Source: Leadbetterella sp964489955
Lineage (GTDB): Bacteria; Bacteroidota; Bacteroidia; Cytophagales; Spirosomataceae
Direction of reading: 5' to 3'
NCBI GenBank assembly: GCA_964489955.1
Contig: CAZBAV010000011.1
Location: 14,729-78,728, forward strand
DNA: 64,000 nt
Both the position numbers and the translations under genes were made by a program. Shown here in pieces: positions 17,281 through 25,277 of this stretch (its first letter is position 1; every line of letters starts with the position of its first letter). The notes beneath the pieces were generated by a model. That model saw only the letters and a list, made by a program, of their open reading frames with translations. It ran no database searches and was not told the DNA's origin.

Positions 17281-18963
17281 TTGCTTCAGGACGCCTTACT
17301 TACATATTTTCCCCAGGAGATACTAGACACCAGAACTCTGCCCGGTAAATTCACTTTTCCTTTTTTTTACGAGCCTCACCCTTTATCGGTTTATGCAGCC
17401 ACCGAGCTCCAAAAATACTTAGAAAACGAAGCGGGCTTAGAGCATAATTTTGGTTTGGATGTTTCCCAGGAAGGGCTAGCTATCGGGAAAATGTTTGGAG
17501 TACTGATAGTTCAAGACCGAGAGAAAAAAATAGGATATTTATCTGCATTTTCCGGTAAACTGGCTGGCTCCAATACGCACAAAAGATTTGTACCTCCTGT
17601 TTTTGACATGTTAACTGAAGAAAGCTTTTTCCTCCGAAAAGTGCAAGTTGTTAATTCTCTAAACCGTGACGTAGAAGAAATAGAAACCAATGAGGATTAT
17701 ATCCAACTCCAAAAAACCACTAGAGAGGCGGAAGATGAATTCACAAATCTAGTTTTAGCAAAAAAGGAAGCAAACCGAAATAGGAAGCAGGAAAGAAAAA
17801 ACTATAGGGAAACCATGCGTAGCCTACTTACGCAAGAAGACTATGCCAAAATAGAGGCCGATCTTATTAAAGAAAGTGTAGCCGACAAAAAAGAATTACT
17901 TCAGCTAAGTAAGTCACTACAAGAGAAAATAGATGGGCTAAAATTGCTGTTAGAGCCCTTTTCATCTCGAATAGAAATCCTCAAAAAAGAACGGAAAGAA
18001 AAATCGGCGGCATTGCAACAAGAACTTTTCGACCAATACCTTTTCCTAAATACCGCTGGTAAACAAAAAAGTCTGGGAGACATTTTTGGTGAAACTGTAT
18101 TTGGCAGGCCACCAGCGGCAGCAGGAGAATGTGCCACTCCAAAGTTACTTCAATACGCGTTCCAAAAAGGTTACAAACCGTTAGCTATGGCAGAGTTTTG
18201 GTGGGGTGCCTCACCTAAGTCTGAAGTAAGACAGCACAAGCACTTTTACCCTGCTTGCACGGGAAAATGTGAACCCATCCTAAAGCATATGTTAGATGGA
18301 ATAGAAACAGATAATAATCCTTTCTTGGAAAATCCTGGAGCAGAAAAGAAGCTAGACATCATTTTTGAGGATGAGCATTTTGTAGTTGTAAACAAACCCT
18401 CTGGCTTACTGTCTGTACCTGGAATAAATATAAACGACAGCGTTTATTCTCGCTTAAAAGCAGTTCTTGGTGACATAGAACCACTAATAATCCATCGGTT
18501 AGACATGGCTACATCTGGTCTTTTGGTAATAGCAAAAAACAAAGAAGCTCACAAGGGTATCCAAAAGCAATTCCTAAAACGGACAATAAAAAAACGGTAT
18601 ACTGCACTGTTATCAAAAACTTTAAGCGATTCAGAAGGAGAAATAAATCTTCCATTACGAGGAGACTTACATGATAGACCCCGCCAACTAGTGTGTTATG
18701 AACATGGAAAACCTTCTTTAACAAAGTGGAAAAGTGTGGAGAATATTGGAACATACACCAAAGTTCACTTCTGGCCTCTTACAGGCAGAACTCACCAACT
18801 GCGGGTACACGCTGCTCATGTTCTAGGTCTTAATGCTCCTATTGTTGGAGATGATTTATATGGTACTTCCGCCACCCGACTATTTCTACACGCAACCTAT
18901 CTGGAGTTTCTCCATCCTGCAACCCATGAAAAAGTGACGTTCCAAGCACAGGAGGATTTCTGA
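17281..18963 (+). CDS. RluA family pseudouridine synthase with long N-terminal extension
   Basis: 560 residues. The catalytic domain is the last 210: FEDEHFVVVNKPSGLLSVPG, then IIHRLDMATSGLLVIAK with the catalytic Asp408, then LTGRTHQLRVHAAH. It isomerises uridine to pseudouridine in RNA. The first 350 residues are a family-specific extension with a long charged coiled coil (about 140-265) and the cysteine-bearing stretch HKHFYPACTGKCEPILKHML. Such long RluA forms are widespread in Bacteroidota. The start is TTG at 17281: a TAA in the same frame sits at 17272-17274 and no ATG occurs for about 70 codons. Confidence 0.88.
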   Translation: MLQDALLTYFPQEILDTRTLPGKFTFPFFYEPHPLSVYAATELQKYLENEAGLEHNFGLDVSQEGLAIGKMFGVLIVQDREKKIGYLSAFSGKLAGSNTHKRFVPPVFDMLTEESFFLRKVQVVNSLNRDVEEIETNEDYIQLQKTTREAEDEFTNLVLAKKEANRNRKQERKNYRETMRSLLTQEDYAKIEADLIKESVADKKELLQLSKSLQEKIDGLKLLLEPFSSRIEILKKERKEKSAALQQELFDQYLFLNTAGKQKSLGDIFGETVFGRPPAAAGECATPKLLQYAFQKGYKPLAMAEFWWGASPKSEVRQHKHFYPACTGKCEPILKHMLDGIETDNNPFLENPGAEKKLDIIFEDEHFVVVNKPSGLLSVPGININDSVYSRLKAVLGDIEPLIIHRLDMATSGLLVIAKNKEAHKGIQKQFLKRTIKKRYTALLSKTLSDSEGEINLPLRGDLHDRPRQLVCYEHGKPSLTKWKSVENIGTYTKVHFWPLTGRTHQLRVHAAHVLGLNAPIVGDDLYGTSATRLFLHATYLEFLHPATHEKVTFQAQEDF

Positions 18964-19044
18964 TGTCAAATAGGAAAACAGCCGTCCATAATTGCATTTG
19001 ATATCCCCAAAATAAAGATAGTATGCATATTAAAAATCTTTATT

Positions 19045-19052
19045 TACCTTTG
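19045..19052 (+). promoter_or_regulatory. Candidate -7 element before lemA
   Basis: TACCTTTG fits TAnnTTTG and lies 32 bases before the lemA ATG. No clear -33 element is visible at the right distance, so this is a weak call. Confidence 0.4.
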
Positions 19053-19084
19053 GATTGAATTTAAACCAAAACGAAAATCTCATA

Positions 19085-19675
19085 ATGAAAAAGAGTACAA
19101 TTATCCTAGTTGTTGTTTTAGCCATTTTTGGATTGTATTCATGCAATTCCTACAATGGCCTAGTACAGAAAGACAATAATGTAGATAACCTTTGGTCTAA
19201 GGTGCAAACCCAATATCAAAGAAGGGCAGATTTAATACAAAACTTAGTAAAAACGGTTCAGGGAGCTGCCGACTTTGAAAAAAGCACGCTTACAGACGTT
19301 ATTAATGCCCGTGCAGCTGCTACCCAAATAAAATTGGAGGCGAGTGATCTTACTCCTGAAAACATGGCGAAATTTCAAGCAGCTCAAGACCAGCTTAGTG
19401 GTTCTTTAAGCAGACTATTGGTGGCCGTAGAGCAATACCCAAATCTTAAAGCCAATCAGAACTTTTTGGAGTTACAAGCTGAGTTAGCAGGAACAGAAAA
19501 CAGGATTGCTGTAGCTAGAAATGACTTTAACCAAGGAGTTAGTGAATATAATTTAGCTGTAAGGACCTTCCCTATGAATCTGATGGCCGGCTTATTCGGT
19601 TTCAGCAAAAAAGCTTTCTTCGAGGCCTCTAAAGGTGCCGAAAATGCTCCAGATATTAACTTTGATTTCAAATAA
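19085..19675 (+). CDS. lemA: LemA family lipoprotein
   Basis: 196 residues from the ATG at 19085; the upstream TTG at 19055 would precede the signal peptide by ten residues. The N-terminus is a lipoprotein signal ending in LYSC, followed by the family opening VQKDNNVDNLWSKVQTQYQRRADLIQNLV. The rest is a long helical bundle, then ENRIAVARNDFNQGVSEYN and FPMNLMAGLFGFSKKAFFEAS. LemA proteins are membrane-attached helical proteins of unknown role, usually encoded, as here, with TPM-domain proteins. The function therefore probably involves the two following genes. Confidence 0.93.
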   Translation: MKKSTIILVVVLAIFGLYSCNSYNGLVQKDNNVDNLWSKVQTQYQRRADLIQNLVKTVQGAADFEKSTLTDVINARAAATQIKLEASDLTPENMAKFQAAQDQLSGSLSRLLVAVEQYPNLKANQNFLELQAELAGTENRIAVARNDFNQGVSEYNLAVRTFPMNLMAGLFGFSKKAFFEASKGAENAPDINFDFK

Positions 19676-19683
19676 TAATATTT

Positions 19684-19707
19684 CCTGCCCCTTTTGGGGC
19701 AGGTTTT
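19684..19707 (+). terminator. GC-rich hairpin between lemA and the TPM genes
   Basis: CCTGCCCC (19684-19691), loop TTTT, GGGGCAGG (19696-19703), then TTTT. It lies 8 bases after lemA and 11 bases before the next start codon. A terminator inside an operon would lower expression of the TPM genes relative to lemA. Confidence 0.75.
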
Positions 19708-19714
19708 AGCTCTC

Positions 19715-20143
19715 ATGCATATCCTTTCCGAAATACAGCAAAAAAACATAGTACATGCTATTCATGAAGCCGAGGAATTGACTTCTGGTGAGATAAAGGT
19801 ACATATTGAAGAGCATTGCCCTACAGAAAGCCCTTTAGAAAGAGCAAAAGAGGTTTTCTCTTATTTGTCTTTACACAAAACCGCCTTGAGAAATGGGGTA
19901 CTTATTTACTTGGCATACGCTGATAAAAAGTTTGCTATTTGGGGAGATGAGGGTATTAATAGTAAGACTGGAAACCAATTTTGGGAAAGAGAAAAAGAAA
20001 TACTTCGGGAAAACTTCAAAATAGGTGACTATGAAAATGGCTTTGTAAAAGCTATAGAGGAAGTTGCCAAACAATTGCAAAGCCACTTCCCATATCAAAA
20101 AGACGATAAAAATGAGTTGCCAAATGACATTAGCTTTGGATAA
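19715..20143 (+). CDS. TPM domain protein without membrane anchor
   Basis: 142 residues from the ATG at 19715. The TPM (Psb32-like) domain is visible in VHAIHEAEELTSGEIKVHIEEHCP, the central strand RNGVLIYLAYADKKFAIWGDEGIN and the closing YENGFVKAIEEVAKQLQSHFP. There is no signal peptide. It is the second gene of the lemA-TPM-TPM group. TPM proteins have been linked to photosystem repair in plants and to acid phosphatase activity, but the bacterial role is open. Confidence 0.85.
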   Translation: MHILSEIQQKNIVHAIHEAEELTSGEIKVHIEEHCPTESPLERAKEVFSYLSLHKTALRNGVLIYLAYADKKFAIWGDEGINSKTGNQFWEREKEILRENFKIGDYENGFVKAIEEVAKQLQSHFPYQKDDKNELPNDISFG

Positions 20144-20165
20144 CGTTGGTCTTTTAGAGAAAAAC

Positions 20166-20963
20166 ATGAAATTCGTGAAAATTAAATTATTAATAATCCT
20201 TGTTTTGGCTTCTTTCCAAGCCTTAACACAGGATATTCCTCCCCGTCCAAATCCACCACGCTTGGTGAATGATTTTACAGGTGGAGCTTTAGCTCCAGGT
20301 GAGATTGAAGCTCTAGAGAGAAAACTTGTGGCTTACAATGATACCACTTCAAGCCAAATGACCGTAGTAATTGTTAAGTCTACGGAGCCTTACACTCCCC
20401 ATGAGTATGCACTAAAAATAGGCAGGGAGTGGGGCGTTGGCCAAAAAGACAAAAACAATGGGCTTGTCATTTTGTGGGCCACAGGAGACAGAAAAGTCTG
20501 GATAGAAGTGGGCTATGGCTTAGAAGGAGCTATCCCGGACACTTATGCTAGCAGGGTTGTCCAACAGGTAATACTGCCACAATTTAAAGCCGGTCAGTAT
20601 TACGAGGGCTTAAACCAAGGAGTTACAGCACTCATAAAATATGCTTCAGGAGAATACAAAGCAGAGCCTCAGGAAGACGACTTTCCTGTTGGTGCTGTCC
20701 TGTTTTTTATTTTCATAATTGTCCTATTAATTATTCTCTTTGGCTCCAAAAACAAAGGTGGAGGCCCAGGTGGTGGCCGCTCTATTCTTAATGATGGCGG
20801 TCAGTGGCCTTATACTACCTACACTGGTTGGGGCAGACAAAGTGGAAACTGGTCTGGAGGTGGCTTTGGCGGAGGTTTCGGAGGCGGCGGAAGTCGCGGC
20901 GGAGGCTTTGGCGGTTTTGGTGGCGGTAGCTTTGGTGGTGGTGGTGCCGGAGGGAGCTATTAG
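20166..20963 (+). CDS. Secreted TPM domain protein, membrane-anchored, Gly-rich tail
   Basis: 265 residues from the ATG at 20166. A signal peptide (about 1-18) is followed by the TPM domain (about 30-155: LVNDFTGGALAPGEIEALERKL, NGLVILWATGDRKVWIEVGYGLEGAIPD), a membrane helix (about 176-195) and a tail made almost only of Gly, Phe and Ser. This is the YgcG-like layout. The TPM domain would face the periplasm. The tail makes a spurious frame on the same strand. It follows the anchorless TPM gene by 22 bases. Confidence 0.9.
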   Translation: MKFVKIKLLIILVLASFQALTQDIPPRPNPPRLVNDFTGGALAPGEIEALERKLVAYNDTTSSQMTVVIVKSTEPYTPHEYALKIGREWGVGQKDKNNGLVILWATGDRKVWIEVGYGLEGAIPDTYASRVVQQVILPQFKAGQYYEGLNQGVTALIKYASGEYKAEPQEDDFPVGAVLFFIFIIVLLIILFGSKNKGGGPGGGRSILNDGGQWPYTTYTGWGRQSGNWSGGGFGGGFGGGGSRGGGFGGFGGGSFGGGGAGGSY

Positions 20964-20972
20964 TAAGTGAAT

Positions 20973-21035
20973 AACTAAAAGTTAACAACTAACAGTGAAC
21001 AACTAATAGTTGATAGCTAACAACTAAAAGTAAAA
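20973..21035. repeat. Run of nine degenerate heptamers
   Basis: From 20973 the sequence splits without gaps into nine 7-base units: AACTAAA, AGTTAAC, AACTAAC, AGTGAAC, AACTAAT, AGTTGAT, AGCTAAC, AACTAAA, AGTAAAA. Weaker units seem to continue to about 21085. It begins 10 bases after the TPM gene and lies upstream of the rpsU promoter. It resembles the repeat after prpC. Confidence 0.78.
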
Positions 21036-21123
21036 AAACTAAAAGCTTAATACTGATAAATCAAAGCCGATAACTGAGAGTAAATAGTTTTTAAGATATT
21101 ACTCGAAATAAATGCAGCTTTTA

Positions 21124-21154
21124 TTTGCTAATTGTAGTTTTTTTTATACTTTTG
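21124..21154 (+). promoter_or_regulatory. rpsU promoter
   Basis: TTTG (21124-21127) and TACTTTTG (21147-21154) give a complete Bacteroidota promoter with a 19-base spacer. The predicted start of transcription, near 21160, leaves a leader of about 23 bases that consists almost only of the Shine-Dalgarno sequence. Confidence 0.8.
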
Positions 21155-21166
21155 CGTTCCAAAAAT

Positions 21167-21176
21167 AAAGGAGGTG
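21167..21176 (+). promoter_or_regulatory. Strong Shine-Dalgarno sequence of rpsU
   Basis: AAAGGAGGTG is a ten-base match to the complement of the 16S rRNA 3' end, 6-8 bases before the ATG. It is the only such site I saw among the start regions in this window. In Bacteroidota the anti-Shine-Dalgarno is normally hidden by ribosomal proteins including bS21, and bS21-deficient ribosomes have been reported to favour rpsU mRNA. Confidence 0.9.
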
Positions 21177-21182
21177 TAAAGT

Positions 21183-21377
21183 ATGCTACATATACAGGTA
21201 AAAGAAAACGAATCAATAGATAGAGCACTTAAGCGTTTTAAGAAGAAGTTTGAGAAAACTAAAGTTTTGAAAGAGCTTAGACGTCGTCAGGCATTTGAAA
21301 AAGGGTCTGTTTCTCGTAGATTCGAAGTCCTTAGAGCAGCTTACAAGCAGAAGACTTATGGACACATAGACGATTAA
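21183..21377 (+). CDS. rpsU: 30S ribosomal protein bS21
   Basis: 64 residues, the normal length. The basic sequence with IQVKENESIDRALKRFKKKF, VLKELRRRQAFEKGSVSRR and a C-terminal YKQKTYG is bS21. It sits at the small-subunit platform close to the 16S 3' end. A strong Shine-Dalgarno and a full promoter precede it, and a terminator follows. The order rpsU then tyrosine recombinase gene is common in Bacteroidota. Confidence 0.97.
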   Translation: MLHIQVKENESIDRALKRFKKKFEKTKVLKELRRRQAFEKGSVSRRFEVLRAAYKQKTYGHIDD

Positions 21378-21404
21378 TAATTGTCTTTGTTTTACAATAG
21401 AATT

Positions 21405-21455
21405 CCGACTAATTTTGTTTAAATTAATTTAAGCAGAATTGGTCGGTTTTTTTTT
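21405..21455 (+). terminator. rpsU terminator that contains the next gene's start
   Basis: CCGACTAATT (21405-21414) pairs with AATTGGTCGG (21437-21446), one G-T pair included, and is followed by nine T. The 22-base loop contains the self-complementary AAATTAATTT. The TTG start of the recombinase (21439) lies in the 3' arm. Confidence 0.8.
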
Positions 21456-22311
21456 ATCATATCTCCAGAACGAAAAGCGTACTAGCCTTCACACCGTAAA
21501 GGCGTACGAAACTGACATTAAGCAATTTTCTTCTTTTCTGGAGTTTGAGTTCCCTAATACCCCTCTTTTATCTGTTGAGCACCAACATATACGGGAATGG
21601 GTAGTAAAACTCTCTGACGGGAAAAATAGCAATACTACTATCAATAGAAAAATAGCCTCTATAAAAGCTTTTTATGTTTTCTTGCTTAAAAGAAAAAAAA
21701 TAAGTGCAGACCCTAGCGTTCTTGTGAAAGCACTAAAAACGCCAAAAAGATTGCCTGTTTTTCTGGAAGAGAAACCTATAGATGATCTATTTAGTATAAT
21801 AGATTTTGGCATAGACTTCGCTGGTGTTAGAGACCAGCTCATTATAGAACTACTTTATGGCACCGGTATTCGCTTATCTGAACTCACAGGCATAAAAACG
21901 GGAGACTATGATAAAGCTGGAAAGAAGATTAAAGTACTAGGGAAACGGTCTAAATACAGGATAATTCCAGTACATGACGTATTGGTAAAACTTATGGATA
22001 TCTATTTAGGATTACATCCGCAAAAAATACCCAACGACTTTCTTATCTTAACCGACAAATATGCTCCTTCCTACCCCATGTTTATCCAGAGAAAAGTGAA
22101 ACACTATTTGGGAATGGTTAGTACATTACAAAAAAAATCACCTCATGTACTTAGGCATACTTTTGCCACCCACCTCTTAAACCGTGGAGCAGACCTGAAC
22201 GCCATTAAAGAACTTTTGGGGCACTCGAGTTTATCTGCTACACAAATTTACACACACAATTCTATCTCTAAACTCAAAGAGGTTTTTGCAAAATCGCATC
22301 CTAAAGCCTGA
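21439..22311 (+). CDS. Tyrosine recombinase, XerC/XerD type
   Basis: 290 residues from a TTG at 21439. The N-terminal SAM-like domain begins at once (FLSYLQNEKRTSLHTVKAYETDI), so little can be missing. The catalytic domain shows Arg in GTGIRLSEL, Lys in GKRSKYRIIPV, His and Arg in PHVLRHTFATHLLNRG, His in LGHSSLSATQIYTH and the tyrosine nucleophile in the same stretch. Length and pattern fit XerC/XerD, which resolve chromosome dimers at dif. The neighbouring rpsU supports the housekeeping form rather than a phage integrase. No dif-like site was recognised here. Confidence 0.9.
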   Translation: MVGFFLSYLQNEKRTSLHTVKAYETDIKQFSSFLEFEFPNTPLLSVEHQHIREWVVKLSDGKNSNTTINRKIASIKAFYVFLLKRKKISADPSVLVKALKTPKRLPVFLEEKPIDDLFSIIDFGIDFAGVRDQLIIELLYGTGIRLSELTGIKTGDYDKAGKKIKVLGKRSKYRIIPVHDVLVKLMDIYLGLHPQKIPNDFLILTDKYAPSYPMFIQRKVKHYLGMVSTLQKKSPHVLRHTFATHLLNRGADLNAIKELLGHSSLSATQIYTHNSISKLKEVFAKSHPKA

Positions 22312-22321
22312 TAAAGGCTCC

Positions 22322-22353
22322 GTTGTATACAACATCTATTTTCCGTACCTTTG
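22322..22353 (+). promoter_or_regulatory. Promoter of the M1 peptidase gene
   Basis: GTTG (22322-22325) and TACCTTTG (22346-22353), spacer 20, match the Bacteroidota consensus. The start codon follows 31 bases after the -7 element. Confidence 0.72.
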
Positions 22354-22383
22354 GCCGTCTAATTTTAATAACTAACATTTACT

Positions 22384-24342
22384 ATGAGAAGTATAAAACT
22401 AATCCTGCTTTCTTTGTTTATGGCAGGTTCTGTTCTTGCACAAAACTCAGAGTCTAAATACAAGGCTTCTGAAGTTTTCAATCCACTACTTAATTTTCAA
22501 CTTGGTAGCAAATACCGTAGTGCATCCGGGCAACCAGGTCCGGAATATTGGCAAAACCGTGCCGACTACAAAATTTCAGTAACACTAGATACTGTCAAAA
22601 ATGGGGCTTCTGGTCATGTAGCCATTACATATACCAACAACTCTCCAGACCAACTGGACTTTATATGGTTACAGCTGGACCAGAACAAGTTTCATAAAGA
22701 TTCTAGAGGTAACAGCATTACCCCTTTGGAAAACGGCAGATATGGCGTGCGTGGATTTGAAGGTGGCTATAACCTTACAGATATCAAAGCGGAATCTGTG
22801 ATAACTCCAGCCAACAAAACCAAGAAAAATCTCTTACAGAGCTCTTACATTACAGACACTCGTATGCAGGTTTTCTTAACTTCTCCCCTAAAAAAAGGCG
22901 AGAAAATAGTTATTTCTATGAACTTTAACTTCCTGCTACCAGACAATGGAGCTGACAGGATGGGAATGTACAAGGCCAATAAAGGCGTAATTTATCAACT
23001 TGCACAGTGGTTCCCTAGAGTATGTGTTTATGATGACATTAAGGGATGGAACACCTCTCCATATCTTGGAGCGGGTGAGTTCTACTTAGAATACGGAGAT
23101 TACCAATACGAAATTACTGTACCAAGAGACCATATCGTGGTAGGTTCCGGAGACTTGGTTAACCCAGCTGCTGTACTTACAAAAGAACAAGTTCAACGCC
23201 TTGCTAAAGCAAAAACATCAGATGAAACGGTGTTTATTATTAATCCAGATGAAATTGGCTCAGCGGCTTCAAGACCAGCAGGAAACGGCATGTTAACTTG
23301 GAAATTTGAGTGCAAAAACACACGTGATGTAGCTTGGGCTAGTTCTAAATCTTTCGTTTGGGATGCAGCCAAAATCAACCTCCCATCTGGCAAGAAAGCT
23401 TTAGCTCAATCAGTCTATCCAGCAGAAAATGGCGGAAAAGAAGCTTGGGGCCGTTCTACAGAGTACACAAAATTCAGTATCGAATTTTACTCAGCATGGC
23501 TTATGGAATATCCATGGCCTCTAGCTACTAATGTAGCCGGTATTGTTGGTGGCATGGAATATCCAGGGATTGTTTTTTGTAGTGCCAAATCAAAGGGAGC
23601 TAGCTTGTTTGGGGTTACTGACCATGAATTCGGGCATATCTGGTTTCCAATGATTGTGGGTACAGACGAACGCCGCTACGCTTGGCTAGATGAAGGTTTA
23701 AACACATACATAAACAGTCTAGCTGGCAGAGAATTTAACAAAGGAGAATTCCACCGCAAAATGCAGATAAGTACATTGGGAACGCCATTATCAAGATTGT
23801 CTAAATCTATCCTCAATACTCCAGATGCTATACCTGCAAGGGAGTTAGGAATGCTGGCCTACTACAAACCATCTATTGGTCTTCAGATGCTTTCTGATGC
23901 CATAGTGGGCGAAGACAGAATGAAACTTGCCCTAAGAGAGTACACCAAACGCTGGGCATACAAACACCCTACTCCTTTTGATTTCTTCAACACGATGGAA
24001 AACGTCTTGGGCGAAGATCTAGGTTGGTTTTGGAAATCATGGTTCATAGAAGGCTATAAAGTAGACCAAGCAGTAAAAGAAGTAAGGTACAATGATAGTA
24101 ATCCAGCCAAGGGGGCAATTATAACAATTGAAAACCTAGACCAAATGCCTATGCCAGTTGAGGTAGAAATTAAAGAAAAAGGGAAAAATGCAGAAGTAGT
24201 AAAACTACCTGTAGAAATATGGCAACAAACTGGGATATGGAACTTCACTTATCCATCTACAGCTGAGTTAGAATACGTAAAACTTAACCCTCGTGGTATT
24301 TTGCCAGATACAAATGCTGCAAATAACGAGTGGAAACCGTAA
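22384..24342 (+). CDS. Secreted M1 family metallopeptidase
   Basis: 652 residues with a signal peptide (about 1-20, ending in VLAQ). The zinc site is HEFGH at 414-418 with the downstream glutamate in WLDEGLNTY, and the substrate-binding GAMEN equivalent is GGMEYPG about 25 residues before. M1 enzymes are aminopeptidases; the signal places this one outside the cytoplasm, where it would trim peptides. The last 100 residues are beta-rich. It has its own promoter and ends 2 bases from the convergent SirB1-type gene. Confidence 0.93.
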   Translation: MRSIKLILLSLFMAGSVLAQNSESKYKASEVFNPLLNFQLGSKYRSASGQPGPEYWQNRADYKISVTLDTVKNGASGHVAITYTNNSPDQLDFIWLQLDQNKFHKDSRGNSITPLENGRYGVRGFEGGYNLTDIKAESVITPANKTKKNLLQSSYITDTRMQVFLTSPLKKGEKIVISMNFNFLLPDNGADRMGMYKANKGVIYQLAQWFPRVCVYDDIKGWNTSPYLGAGEFYLEYGDYQYEITVPRDHIVVGSGDLVNPAAVLTKEQVQRLAKAKTSDETVFIINPDEIGSAASRPAGNGMLTWKFECKNTRDVAWASSKSFVWDAAKINLPSGKKALAQSVYPAENGGKEAWGRSTEYTKFSIEFYSAWLMEYPWPLATNVAGIVGGMEYPGIVFCSAKSKGASLFGVTDHEFGHIWFPMIVGTDERRYAWLDEGLNTYINSLAGREFNKGEFHRKMQISTLGTPLSRLSKSILNTPDAIPARELGMLAYYKPSIGLQMLSDAIVGEDRMKLALREYTKRWAYKHPTPFDFFNTMENVLGEDLGWFWKSWFIEGYKVDQAVKEVRYNDSNPAKGAIITIENLDQMPMPVEVEIKEKGKNAEVVKLPVEIWQQTGIWNFTYPSTAELEYVKLNPRGILPDTNAANNEWKP

Positions 24343-24344
24343 GC

Positions 24345-25178
24345 TTATTTTAAAACCTTCATTATTTGGTAGACCTGGCTTTCTTTGGCCGGGTCTCCTA
24401 TTTTTTGGTAAGCGTATAGTAGATTTGTAAGCTTTCTTAATATGATTTCGCGGTGCGAACACGCATTATAGTACCTTGGATGGGTTTCTAGGTTCATGTG
24501 CTTCACATAATCATCTATGTCTTTTTCATAGAAAATTTGCCCTTTATTAAACGGATTTATATAAAACCTGTTTCCCGGATAATCATACAAAACCACAAAC
24601 AAGTTAGGAAGACTCACTCCATAAATGGGTAAATCAAGCTTCTGGGCGAGCAAGATATAAATGCAGCTTAAGGCCACTGGGTTACCAGTCTTCTTCTCTA
24701 GAACTTTATTAAAAAAACAATTCCGTGGAGAGTGGAAATTCTTGATGTTGGGTTCAAAACCATACACATTAAACAATGTGTCATTTATTACAGCCAAAAT
24801 ATCAACGGGATGCATATCTTGACTAGTTTTAGGCCATACATCCAGGTAAATCTTGTTTATTCCGTCCCGCAAGGTCTCGACCTTCAAGTCCGGCTCTCCA
24901 AACCGAGCTACCAGCCACAAACCTCTGAGTAAATCTGATGCCCCATTAGCAACCCATTCCTGGAAATCAAAATATAACTTCTCGTAATGCAAGTTTTGCA
25001 AGATATCTCCAATTTTGGTTTGGATTGCGGGGCTCAACTTGTGGTCACCACGTTCTTTCTCCAACATAGGAATGGCTGTTTGCCCCAAACCCCGTATTTG
25101 TTCTTCAATATGCACTACAACCTCTGCATCGTTGTCGTCAAGAAGCGATACCATCGCCCTAAAATCCTGGCTATTCAT
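24345..25178 (-). CDS. SirB1-type transglutaminase-like protein
   Basis: 277 residues. The middle region matches the SirB1 N-terminal transglutaminase-like fold: INDTLFNVYGFEPNIKNFHSPRNCFFNKVLEKKTGNPVALSCIYILLAQKLDLPIYGVSLP, then VVLYDYPGNRFYINPFNKGQIF. In the family an Asn/Ser-Cys-Ile stretch sits at the place of a thiol protease active site. Here the Cys is in ALSCIYILLA. The activity of the family is not settled. No signal peptide. It converges with the M1 peptidase gene. Confidence 0.86.
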   Translation of the reverse strand: MNSQDFRAMVSLLDDNDAEVVVHIEEQIRGLGQTAIPMLEKERGDHKLSPAIQTKIGDILQNLHYEKLYFDFQEWVANGASDLLRGLWLVARFGEPDLKVETLRDGINKIYLDVWPKTSQDMHPVDILAVINDTLFNVYGFEPNIKNFHSPRNCFFNKVLEKKTGNPVALSCIYILLAQKLDLPIYGVSLPNLFVVLYDYPGNRFYINPFNKGQIFYEKDIDDYVKHMNLETHPRYYNACSHREIILRKLTNLLYAYQKIGDPAKESQVYQIMKVLK

Positions 25179-25277
25179 CCAAACTCATTTTTAAATCAAT
25201 ATTAATAAACAGGTTTTAAAAGCCAATAAGTTTTTAAAAGTTTTAATCTAGTGCTAATTTTACAAAAAAAATAACAC

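Noticed and set aside
20740..20970. Second frame in the Gly-rich tail of the TPM protein
   Set aside because: An Ala/Val-rich reading of the same GGN codons shifted by one; no signal of selection.
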